Below, piece by piece: positions 26,705 to 34,064 of a DNA stretch of 64,000 nt (positions are counted from its first letter, which is position 1; each line of letters starts with the position of its first letter). The stretch covers positions 115,829 through 179,828 of the forward strand of contig JAHFUZ010000004.1 in the NCBI GenBank assembly GCA_023264815.1. Reading direction: 5' to 3'. Source of the DNA: Arthrobacter sp. Lineage in GTDB: Bacteria; Actinomycetota; Actinomycetes; Actinomycetales; Micrococcaceae. The notes beneath the pieces are model-generated. The model saw nothing but the letters and a program-made list of their open reading frames with translations, made no database searches and was not told the DNA's origin. The translations under genes were made by a program, and so were the position numbers.

Positions 26705-27805
26705 GTGAACGACAATTCGCCGACCCCTGCCAAACGCATGGAGCCGCAGCCTGATCCGCACCTGGATACATCGTCGGATTCGGATGAGCCCGCCTTCGCC
26801 TGGATGACGGGCCAACCGGAGAGCCGTGCGGACCGCAAGGCGGCGGAAGCCGCGGTTGAACCCTCCACTGCCGAACCCTCCAACGGCGAGCGTGCCGCCG
26901 CTGAACGCCACACAGAGTCCGCCTCTGCTGCGCCGGCCACAGAGACCGCCGCTCCGGCCGGAGGAAAGCCCCTCGCCGGAGCCGCCAGGCACCAGGCCAC
27001 GCCCTACAGTGAACCCCTGCCCACGTCAGCGCTGCAGGTCCGCCCGCCGCAGGAGGAAGTGGAACGCCGCAATGCAGAACGGGAAAGCGCGGCCAACGCC
27101 AAACCGGTGGTCCCGCGCATGTGGCAGGTCCTGCTGGCCCTCTTCTACCCCGTGATCCTCCTGGTGCTCGCTGTCCGGGCAGTCACCAGCCCGCTTTTCC
27201 TGTGGGTCGAATACAACAGGCCCGGCTTTCCCGGCGACGGGTACGGCTTCAGCACCGACGACAGGATGACCTACGGCTCCTACGCCGTGGATTACCTGAG
27301 CAACTGGGCCGGCCCGCGCTACCTGGGGGACCTGGTCAACCGCAGCGGGGACAGCCTGTTCAAGGACGGCGAAGTCAGCCACATGGCCGACGTCAAACTG
27401 GTCATCCTCTCGGCGTTCGGGGCAGGGGCCCTGCTGATGGTCCTCAGCATTGTGGCCATCGCCTACCTGCGCCGCAGAAGCACCGGGGGAGTGCGCCGGG
27501 GCCTGTTCGCCGGGTCGATCGTGTCGCTGGCAATCATCCTGGGCCTGGCCGCGCTGGCAGTGCTGGGCTGGCAGCAGTTCTTTACGGAGTTCCACCGCAT
27601 CTTCTTCGCCAGCGGCACATGGACCTTCGCCCTGGAAGACACCCTGATCCGCCTGTTCCCGGGGCAGTTCTGGATTGATGCCGGCATCGTCATCGCCGGA
27701 CTTGTCTTCCTGGCCGCGGTGGTGACCCTGGTCCTCACCTGGCCCACGCGCCGCCGCCGCGGACTGGTCACCGAGGAGGCCGAAGGTGCCGAGGTTCCGG
27801 CCTAG
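26705..27805 (+). CDS. TIGR01906 (DUF1461) family membrane protein
   Basis: A polytopic membrane protein of unknown function. A charged, Ala/Pro/Glu-rich cytoplasmic region of about 135 residues precedes four or five transmembrane segments (WQVLLALFYPVILLVLAVRA, then ...VILSAFGAGALLMVLSIVAI and two more). The extracytoplasmic loop contains DRMTYGSYAVDYLSNWAG, YLGDL and GEVSHMADVK, the conserved family signature. Length is 366 aa. GTG at 26705 is used because GGAAGAG lies 8 nt upstream. Its TAG overlaps the stop codon of the convergent acyl-CoA synthetase. Confidence 0.82.
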   Translation: MNDNSPTPAKRMEPQPDPHLDTSSDSDEPAFAWMTGQPESRADRKAAEAAVEPSTAEPSNGERAAAERHTESASAAPATETAAPAGGKPLAGAARHQATPYSEPLPTSALQVRPPQEEVERRNAERESAANAKPVVPRMWQVLLALFYPVILLVLAVRAVTSPLFLWVEYNRPGFPGDGYGFSTDDRMTYGSYAVDYLSNWAGPRYLGDLVNRSGDSLFKDGEVSHMADVKLVILSAFGAGALLMVLSIVAIAYLRRRSTGGVRRGLFAGSIVSLAIILGLAALAVLGWQQFFTEFHRIFFASGTWTFALEDTLIRLFPGQFWIDAGIVIAGLVFLAAVVTLVLTWPTRRRRGLVTEEAEGAEVPA

Positions 27806-29631
27806 ACGTACAGCCCGGTGATCTCGGCGTCGAAATCGCTGACGACGGCGGCCCGCTTGAGTTTGAGGGAAGGCGTCAGATGACCGGACTCCTCCGTGAG
27901 CGAAGCCTCCAGGATGGCAAAATTCCGGACGGCCTCGGCCTTGGACACGAGCGTGTTGGCCTCGTCCACGGCTGCCTGGATGGCCTGCCGGACGGCCGAG
28001 TCCCGCGCAGCCTCGGCCAGGGACAGTAACGCCAGGCCGTTTTCCTGGCACCAGTTCTTGAGGCCGGCAGGGTCCAGGCTGACCAGTGCGGCAATGAACG
28101 GTTTCCCGTCGCCCACCACCACGGCGTGGTCCACCAGCTGGTGGGCGCGGATCCGCTCCTCCAGCGGACCGGGAGCCACGTTTTTCCCGCCGGCTGTCAC
28201 CAGCAGGTCCTTCTTGCGGCCCGTAATGGTCAGGAAGCCCTCGGGATCCAGCTCGCCCAGATCACCGGTGCGGAAGAACCCGTCCGCAAAGGATTCCGCA
28301 TTGGCCTCCTGGTTGTGGTGGTATCCCTTGAAGACTCCAATGCCTTTGACCAGCACCTCGCCGTCCTCGGCTACGCGGATGGTGGTTCCCGGCAATGGGA
28401 TCCCGACTGTTCCCACCCTGGTGTGCGTGACCGTATTGGCCGTACAGGGTGCCGTGGTTTCGGTCAGTCCGTAACCCTCAAGAACCGGGATCCCGGCACC
28501 GCGGAAGAAATGGGCGTCGGCCGGCGCGAGCGGGCTTGCCCCGGACACCATGTGGCCCACACGGCCGCCGAAGACCTGGCGGAGCTTTGTATAGACCAGC
28601 CTGTCAAAGAGGACATGTTTGAGCCGGGCCGTCAAGCCCGGCCCGGCGCCCTGACCCCGTGCTGCGGCGTCCTGTTCGGTGGAAAAGCGGATGGCAGCCG
28701 CGGCGGCCGCCCCGAAGATCCGCGACCTACCGGCGATGGCGGCCTGATGCGCAGCGCCCGCCCTGACCTTCTCGAAAATCCGTGGCACGGCCAGGAGAAA
28801 CGTCGGCTTGTAGGTGCCAAGATCCTCCAGCAGCGCCGCAGCACTGTTGACGTGCCCCAGCGTGGCGCCCGCGTGGAGGCACGCTACCTGGACGGCGCGG
28901 GCCAGCACGTGGGCCAACGGCAGGAACATCAGGGTGCGGGCGTGCGGCTGACGCAGGATTTTCGGCAGGAAGGCCACGACGTTAACGGCCACGAGGGCAA
29001 AATTTCCGTGGGTAATCTCGCAGCCTTTGGGGCGGCCCGTGGTGCCGGACGTGTAGACGAGGGACGCCACGTGGTCCAGGCCGGCAGCCGTGCGGTGGCG
29101 TTCCAGCTCGCTGTCCGTGACTCCGATGCCGGCGGCGGAGAGGCTGGCGAGGTCCGGGGCGTCGCCGTCGAAATCCATTCTGACCACATTGACCAGACGG
29201 TCCCGCAGCTCCGTGGAAGCCTCCAGGACCCCGCCGATCAGGGCCACTTTGCCGCGGTCCTCGGCGAACACGTGACGGGCCCCGGCATCACGCAGGATCC
29301 ATTCCACCTGGCCGGGGGATGACGTCTCATAGACAGGAACGCTCACACCTCCGGCGAACCAGATGGCGAAGTCCACCAGGGTCCACTCGTACCGCGTTGA
29401 GGACATCACTACCACGGTGTCGCCCGGCTCCAGGCCGCCGGCAATCAGCCCCTTGGCCAGGGCACGGACGTCCTGCAGGAATTTCTGTGCCGGCACGTCC
29501 GTCCAGCCGTTCGGGCCCTTGCGGGCGTAGAGCGGGTGGGCAGGGTTGGCGGCCTCTTGCTGCAGCAGGAGGTCAGTGACATTGCTGTCCGGCTCAAGCT
29601 CTACGAGGAGTTTGGTGCTTGCTTCTCGCAC
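27802..29631 (-). CDS. Long-chain acyl-CoA synthetase (AMP-binding, FadD15-like)
   Basis: Activates fatty acids to acyl-CoA via acyl-AMP. All adenylate-forming motifs are visible: P-loop LVYTSGTTGRPKGCEITHGN, the YGLTETTAP motif, and GDLGELDPEGFLTITGRKKD with ...TAGGKNVAPGPLEERI. Length 609 aa fits the long bacterial FadD15/FAA1 group, which acts on long-chain substrates at the membrane. GTG at 29631 has GGAGA upstream at about 9 nt. It lies 69 nt after the mannosyltransferase gene on the same strand and could be in the same transcript. Confidence 0.94.
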   Translation of the reverse strand: MREASTKLLVELEPDSNVTDLLLQQEAANPAHPLYARKGPNGWTDVPAQKFLQDVRALAKGLIAGGLEPGDTVVVMSSTRYEWTLVDFAIWFAGGVSVPVYETSSPGQVEWILRDAGARHVFAEDRGKVALIGGVLEASTELRDRLVNVVRMDFDGDAPDLASLSAAGIGVTDSELERHRTAAGLDHVASLVYTSGTTGRPKGCEITHGNFALVAVNVVAFLPKILRQPHARTLMFLPLAHVLARAVQVACLHAGATLGHVNSAAALLEDLGTYKPTFLLAVPRIFEKVRAGAAHQAAIAGRSRIFGAAAAAAIRFSTEQDAAARGQGAGPGLTARLKHVLFDRLVYTKLRQVFGGRVGHMVSGASPLAPADAHFFRGAGIPVLEGYGLTETTAPCTANTVTHTRVGTVGIPLPGTTIRVAEDGEVLVKGIGVFKGYHHNQEANAESFADGFFRTGDLGELDPEGFLTITGRKKDLLVTAGGKNVAPGPLEERIRAHQLVDHAVVVGDGKPFIAALVSLDPAGLKNWCQENGLALLSLAEAARDSAVRQAIQAAVDEANTLVSKAEAVRNFAILEASLTEESGHLTPSLKLKRAAVVSDFDAEITGLYV

Positions 29632-29700
29632 GGGGGGCGTCTCCGTTCCGCAGCCATTCCGCGGCGCTCGGGTCTCTCAAAGTTCTGATGCCATCCTGCC

Positions 29701-31380
29701 TTAGATCCAGGAAGGCATCCACATCCTGTAGCGCCATTCCTGGTACGGCATGGTCTCCGCCGTCCACAGGGGATAGAAGAAGGCGGACAGCAGGAGGGCT
29801 GCGGCGAGGAAGAGGACCACCAGGTAAACGCCGGAGCGCCGGCGCCACAGCGGGTCGTCCTGCCGGCCCAGGACCAGGCCCAGGCAATAGACCAGGGCGA
29901 GCACCAGGAACGGCTCAAAGGAGACAGCGTAGAAGAAGAACATGGTGCGTTCCGGATACAGGAACCACGGCAGGTACCCGGCACCCACGCCAGCCAGGAT
30001 AGCTCCGGCACGCCAGTCCCGCCGGCCGGCCCACCAGAAAAGCAGGACCACCAGGGCGATCGCAGCGCTCCACCAGATCAGCGGGTTGCCCACGGAGAGG
30101 ATGGCAGAGGCGCAGCGGGCAGCCGCGCATTCGAGGGTCTCCGGTCCCGGCTGCTGGTAGTAGAACGATGTGGGCCGGCCCATCACCAGCCAGCTCCAGG
30201 CACTGGCCTCGTACGGGTGCTCGGAGCCCAGACCCTGGTGGAACTTGTAGGCCTCCAGGTGGTAGTGCGCCAGGGAACGGATGGAGTCCGGCAGCCAACC
30301 CCACGTTTCGGACGGGTTGTCCTGGGCCCATTGCCGGAAGTAGGCGTCCCGGGACCGGAACCAGCCGGTCCAGGTGGCGGTGTAGACCACGGCGGCCACG
30401 GGGACCATGCTGGCGAAAGCCGGCAGCCCGTCCTTGATGATTCCCCCGCTGATCCAGCCGCGAATGCCGGCCACCCGGCGCGCGTTCAGGTCCCAGAGGA
30501 CAGTCAGGATGCCGAAGCCGGCAAGGAAGAACAGGCCCGACCATTTCGTGCCGACGGCCAGTCCCAGGCACACTCCTGCTGCAAGCCGCCACCAGCGGAT
30601 TCCCAGCCACGGGCCGGCCAGGAGCTGGCGGGCGGACGGCTGGCCCGTCGTCGACGCCGCCGCAAACCGTCCAAGCCTGGCAGCGAGGCGCCGCCGCCCG
30701 TCGTCGCGGTCCAGCAGGAGGGCACCAAAGGCAGCGAGGACCCAGAACATCAGGAAGATGTCCAGCAGGGACGTCCGCGACATCACCAAGTGATGGCCGT
30801 CGACGGCGAGCAGGAGTCCGGCAGCCCCGGCCAGCGGCAGCGAACGGAACAGCTTCAACGCGATCAGCGTCAGCAGGAGAACGGACACGGTGCCTGTCAG
30901 GGCAGCGCCAAACCGCCAGCCAAAGGAGCTATCGGATCCAAAAAGCCACATGCCCGCAGCGATCATCCATTTGCCCACCGGAGGGTGGACCACGTATTCC
31001 GGACTGTCCAGGAGGATGGCCGGGTTTCCTGCATTGAAGGAGTCGTTGGCCTTGTCCGGCCACCGGCGCTCATACCCGCTGACCAGGTAGGAGTAGGCGT
31101 CCTTGACGTAATACGTTTCGTCGAAAACCAGGCTGTGCGGGTTGTCCAGCCGCACAAAACGGAGGAGTCCACCGATCAGGGACGTCAGGGCAGGGACGAG
31201 CCAGAACCAGACACGCAACGACGGCGGGTAGTCACGCCAGCTGCGGATGGTGCCGATGAGCCGCTCACTGAGGGCTTCAGCGGAGAACGCTTCGGCCGGG
31301 CGGGTGATCCAGGGGCGGCCGGCGGGGCTGGTTTCTCCGGCCCCGGCAGGCCGCATCGAGGTCTGCGTCACGAGCCCCAT
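29701..31380 (-). CDS. Dolichyl/polyprenyl-phosphate-mannose-protein mannosyltransferase (GT39, Pmt)
   Basis: A polytopic enzyme transferring mannose from polyprenyl-phosphomannose to Ser/Thr of proteins during export; related to Rv1002c. The catalytic acidic pair is in VFDETYYVKDAYSYL, with the conserved VVHPPVGKWMIA loop and the ending ERTMFFFYAVSFEPF, typical of GT39. About eleven hydrophobic segments are present. Length is 559 aa from ATG 31380 (AAAGG upstream). An alternative start is GTG at 31371, which sits 7 nt from a TAGCAT hexamer and would be leaderless. It is divergent from rsmI, as in M. tuberculosis. Confidence 0.93.
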   Translation of the reverse strand: MGLVTQTSMRPAGAGETSPAGRPWITRPAEAFSAEALSERLIGTIRSWRDYPPSLRVWFWLVPALTSLIGGLLRFVRLDNPHSLVFDETYYVKDAYSYLVSGYERRWPDKANDSFNAGNPAILLDSPEYVVHPPVGKWMIAAGMWLFGSDSSFGWRFGAALTGTVSVLLLTLIALKLFRSLPLAGAAGLLLAVDGHHLVMSRTSLLDIFLMFWVLAAFGALLLDRDDGRRRLAARLGRFAAASTTGQPSARQLLAGPWLGIRWWRLAAGVCLGLAVGTKWSGLFFLAGFGILTVLWDLNARRVAGIRGWISGGIIKDGLPAFASMVPVAAVVYTATWTGWFRSRDAYFRQWAQDNPSETWGWLPDSIRSLAHYHLEAYKFHQGLGSEHPYEASAWSWLVMGRPTSFYYQQPGPETLECAAARCASAILSVGNPLIWWSAAIALVVLLFWWAGRRDWRAGAILAGVGAGYLPWFLYPERTMFFFYAVSFEPFLVLALVYCLGLVLGRQDDPLWRRRSGVYLVVLFLAAALLLSAFFYPLWTAETMPYQEWRYRMWMPSWI

Positions 31381-31384
31381 GCTA
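31379..31384 (-). promoter_or_regulatory. Possible -10 TAGCAT for leaderless mannosyltransferase
   Basis: TAGCAT on the minus strand overlaps the annotated ATG and is 7 nt before the in-frame GTG at 31371. Confidence 0.35.
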
Positions 31385-31413
31385 CCTTTGCCGCCTGCCT
31401 TTCCTGCCAGCAG

Positions 31414-31419
31414 TAGGCT
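31414..31419 (+). promoter_or_regulatory. -10 element TAGGCT, leaderless start of rsmI
   Basis: TAGGCT is followed by 6 nt (GGTGGG) and GTG at 31426. Confidence 0.58.
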
Positions 31420-31425
31420 GGTGGG

Positions 31426-32355
31426 GTGGACCCTAACCCCAGCACCTTCGCCGAATCCAGCCCTGCCAGCCCGTCGCACGACGCTGAGGCGGTGCCGGGC
31501 ATCGCTGCTCCGGCCGCTGCCGGGCCGGGGCGGATCGTCCTGGCAGCCACGCCCATCGGCAATACAGGTGATGCCTCGGCCCGCCTGGTGGAGCTGCTGG
31601 GTACGGCGGACATCGTGGCGGCCGAGGACACCCGGCGCCTGCACCGCCTGGTCCAGGGTCTCGGCGTCACCGTTGCCGGGCGGGTCATCAGCTATCACGA
31701 ACACAATGAGGCCACCAAGACTGCGGAACTGCTGGATCAGGTCCGGGCTGGCAAAACCCTGGTCATGGTGACAGACGCGGGCATGCCGTCCGTCTCAGAT
31801 CCTGGCTTCCGCCTGGTGGAAGGCGCCGTGGCGGCAGGGCTGACGGTCACCGCCGTCCCCGGGCCGTCCGCTGTGCTGACGGCGCTCGCCCTGTCCGGCC
31901 TCCCCACCGACCGCTTTTGTTTCGAGGGTTTCCTTCCCCGGAAGGCCGGCGAACGCGCCTCGCGGCTGGCGGACCTCTCGGCGGAACGTCGCACTATGGT
32001 GTTCTTCGAGGCGCCCCACCGCCTGGAAGCAATGTTGCGGGCGCTCCGGGAGCGTTTCGGCGCGGAACGGCGCATCGCTGTCTGCCGCGAACTGACCAAG
32101 ACCTATGAGGAGGTCATCCGCGGCACCGTGGGTGACCTGCTGCTCTGGGCGGAAAACAACGAGGTGCGCGGCGAGATTGCCGTGGTGCTTGGGGGCGCGC
32201 CCGAGCAGGCTCCCGGTACCCCCGAAGACCATGTGGCCGCCGTCAACGAGTTGGTCGCCCAGGGAATCCGCCTCAAAGAAGCCGTGGCGGCCGTCGCTGA
32301 GGACGTGCGTGTCAGCAAGCGGGAGCTCTATTCGGCGGTGCTCGCGGCGCGCTAA
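31426..32355 (+). CDS. rsmI: 16S rRNA (cytidine1402-2'-O)-methyltransferase
   Basis: Methylates the ribose of C1402 in the decoding centre of 16S rRNA using SAM. The tetrapyrrole-methylase fold is clear from LAATPIGNTGDAS, VAAEDTRRL, ISYHEHNE, VTDAGMPSVSDPGFRLV and AVPGPSAVLTALALSGLPTD. Length is 309 aa, with an N-terminal Ala/Pro-rich extension of about 35 residues that is probably unstructured. Its pairing with a divergent Pmt gene matches Rv1002c-Rv1003. Confidence 0.96.
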   Translation: MDPNPSTFAESSPASPSHDAEAVPGIAAPAAAGPGRIVLAATPIGNTGDASARLVELLGTADIVAAEDTRRLHRLVQGLGVTVAGRVISYHEHNEATKTAELLDQVRAGKTLVMVTDAGMPSVSDPGFRLVEGAVAAGLTVTAVPGPSAVLTALALSGLPTDRFCFEGFLPRKAGERASRLADLSAERRTMVFFEAPHRLEAMLRALRERFGAERRIAVCRELTKTYEEVIRGTVGDLLLWAENNEVRGEIAVVLGGAPEQAPGTPEDHVAAVNELVAQGIRLKEAVAAVAEDVRVSKRELYSAVLAAR

Positions 32356-32383
32356 GGGGCGCTCAGTCGGCTGGGGCCGAGAC

Positions 32384-32403
32384 GGTTGTGCAGCTGCACA
32401 ACC
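32384..32403. promoter_or_regulatory. 20-bp perfect palindrome downstream of rsmI
   Basis: The 20 bases from 32384 to 32403 read identically on both strands, centred on CAG/CTG, with core TTGTGCAGCTGCACAA. It lies 28 nt after rsmI and 136 nt before gabD. It could be an rsmI terminator, but a gapless dyad is more like a protein-binding operator. Confidence 0.5.
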
Positions 32404-32538
32404 CGTGCCGGGACGTGTGGTGCACGCCGGCGTAGACCCCCGGTGGGCGCGGCAGTACTGTGAAAGGGAATCAGCCGGAAGGCGGCCGTTCCGGCCTGTT
32501 GCACGGCGGAAAACCAACTGATTGACGAGGGAGTCACC

Positions 32539-34038
32539 GTGACCGTCACTGCACAGAAACCTGTTACTGCGGACCGCGAAAGCGAGTTGCTGGCTTCCGT
32601 CCCCACCGGCCTGCTGATTAATGGCGAATGGCGCCCTGCCGCCTCGGGAAAGACGTTCGACGTCGAGGACCCCGCCACCGGAAAGGTCCTGCTGAGCATC
32701 GCCGACGCCGGCCCGGAAGACGGCATGGCGGCCTTGGATGCCGCTGCCGCCGCCCAGGAGTCCTGGGCGAAGGTCCCGGCCCGCGAGCGCGGCGAAATCC
32801 TGCGCCGGGCCTTCGACCTTGTTACTGGGCGGGCGGAGGACTTCGCCCTGCTGATGACCCTGGAGATGGGCAAGCCGTTGGCCGAGGCTCGGGGTGAAGT
32901 CACCTACGGCTCGGAGTTCCTGCGCTGGTTTTCCGAAGAAGCCGTGCGGGCCTTTGGCCGCTACTCTGTGTCACCCGACGGCAAGAGCCGGCTGTTGGTC
33001 ACGAAGAAGCCGGTGGGGCCGTGCCTGCTGATCACGCCGTGGAACTTCCCGCTCGCCATGGCCACGAGAAAGATCGCCCCGGCCGTCGCGGCCGGCTGCA
33101 CCATGGTGCTGAAGTCAGCCAACCTGACGCCGCTGACATCGCAGCTGTTCGCGGCCGTGATGCAGGAAGCCGGCCTGCCTGCAGGGGTCCTGAACGTTAT
33201 CCCCACGTCCACGGCAGGTGCCACCACGGGCCCGCTGATCAAGGACCAGCGCCTGCGGAAGCTGTCCTTCACCGGTTCCACCGAGGTGGGCCGCCGCCTC
33301 CTGGCCGATGCATCCGAAACCGTGTTGCGGACCTCCATGGAGCTCGGCGGCAATGCACCGTTTGTGGTGTTTGAGGACGCGGACCTGGACGCCGCCGTCG
33401 CCGGGGCCATGCTGGCCAAGCTGCGGAACATGGGGGAAGCCTGCACTGCAGCCAACCGGTTCATTGTCCACGAGTCCGTGGCCGACGAATTCGCAGTGAA
33501 GTTCGCGGCGAAGATGGCGGAGATGACCACGGCCCGCGGCACCGAGCCCGAATCCAAGGTGGGTCCGCTGATTGATGCCAAGAGCCGGGACAAGGTCCAC
33601 GAGCTCGTCACCGACGCCGTGGCTTCCGGCGCCAAGGCCGTGCTGGGCGGTGCTGCGGCTGATGGCCCGGGCTACTTCTACCAGCCCACCATCCTCACGG
33701 GCGTCACCGAGGGCACCCGGATCCTGTCCGAGGAAATTTTCGGCCCGGTGGCGCCGATCATCACCTTCGGCACCGAGGAGGACGCCGTCCGCCTGGCCAA
33801 CAACACCGAGTACGGGCTGGTGGCCTACGTCTTCACACGGGACCTGAACCGCGGCATCCGGATGGGCGAACGCCTCGAGACCGGCATGCTGGGCCTTAAC
33901 GCCGGCGTCATTTCCAACGCCGCCGCCCCTTTCGGCGGTGTGAAGCAGTCCGGCCTGGGCCGCGAGGGCGGCCTGGAAGGCATCGAGGAATACCTGTACA
34001 CGCAGTACATCGGCATCGCGGACCCCTACGCCGGCTGA
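32539..34038 (+). CDS. gabD: NAD(P)-dependent succinate-semialdehyde dehydrogenase
   Basis: An aldehyde dehydrogenase that oxidises succinate semialdehyde to succinate, ending the GABA shunt. Catalytic C302 (NMGEACTAANRF) and general base E268 (MELGGNAPFVVF) fall at family-standard positions. The NAD(P) loop FTGSTEVGRRL and the C-terminal PFGGVKQSGLGREGGLEGIEEYL ending are typical of the GabD/SSADH group. Length is 499 aa. GTG at 32539 follows GAGGGAG. No GABA transaminase is adjacent, so the exact aldehyde is inferred from sequence class. Confidence 0.9.
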   Translation: MTVTAQKPVTADRESELLASVPTGLLINGEWRPAASGKTFDVEDPATGKVLLSIADAGPEDGMAALDAAAAAQESWAKVPARERGEILRRAFDLVTGRAEDFALLMTLEMGKPLAEARGEVTYGSEFLRWFSEEAVRAFGRYSVSPDGKSRLLVTKKPVGPCLLITPWNFPLAMATRKIAPAVAAGCTMVLKSANLTPLTSQLFAAVMQEAGLPAGVLNVIPTSTAGATTGPLIKDQRLRKLSFTGSTEVGRRLLADASETVLRTSMELGGNAPFVVFEDADLDAAVAGAMLAKLRNMGEACTAANRFIVHESVADEFAVKFAAKMAEMTTARGTEPESKVGPLIDAKSRDKVHELVTDAVASGAKAVLGGAAADGPGYFYQPTILTGVTEGTRILSEEIFGPVAPIITFGTEEDAVRLANNTEYGLVAYVFTRDLNRGIRMGERLETGMLGLNAGVISNAAAPFGGVKQSGLGREGGLEGIEEYLYTQYIGIADPYAG

Positions 34039-34043
34039 CACCG

Positions 34044-34059
34044 TGAGCCGGGAGGCTCA
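34044..34059. terminator. Bidirectional hairpin between gabD and tgpA stops
   Basis: A 6-bp stem, TGAGCC with GGCTCA, has a 4-nt loop. It lies in the 26-nt gap between two convergent stop codons and is short, hence modest. Confidence 0.5.
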
Positions 34060-34064
34060 GCCCG

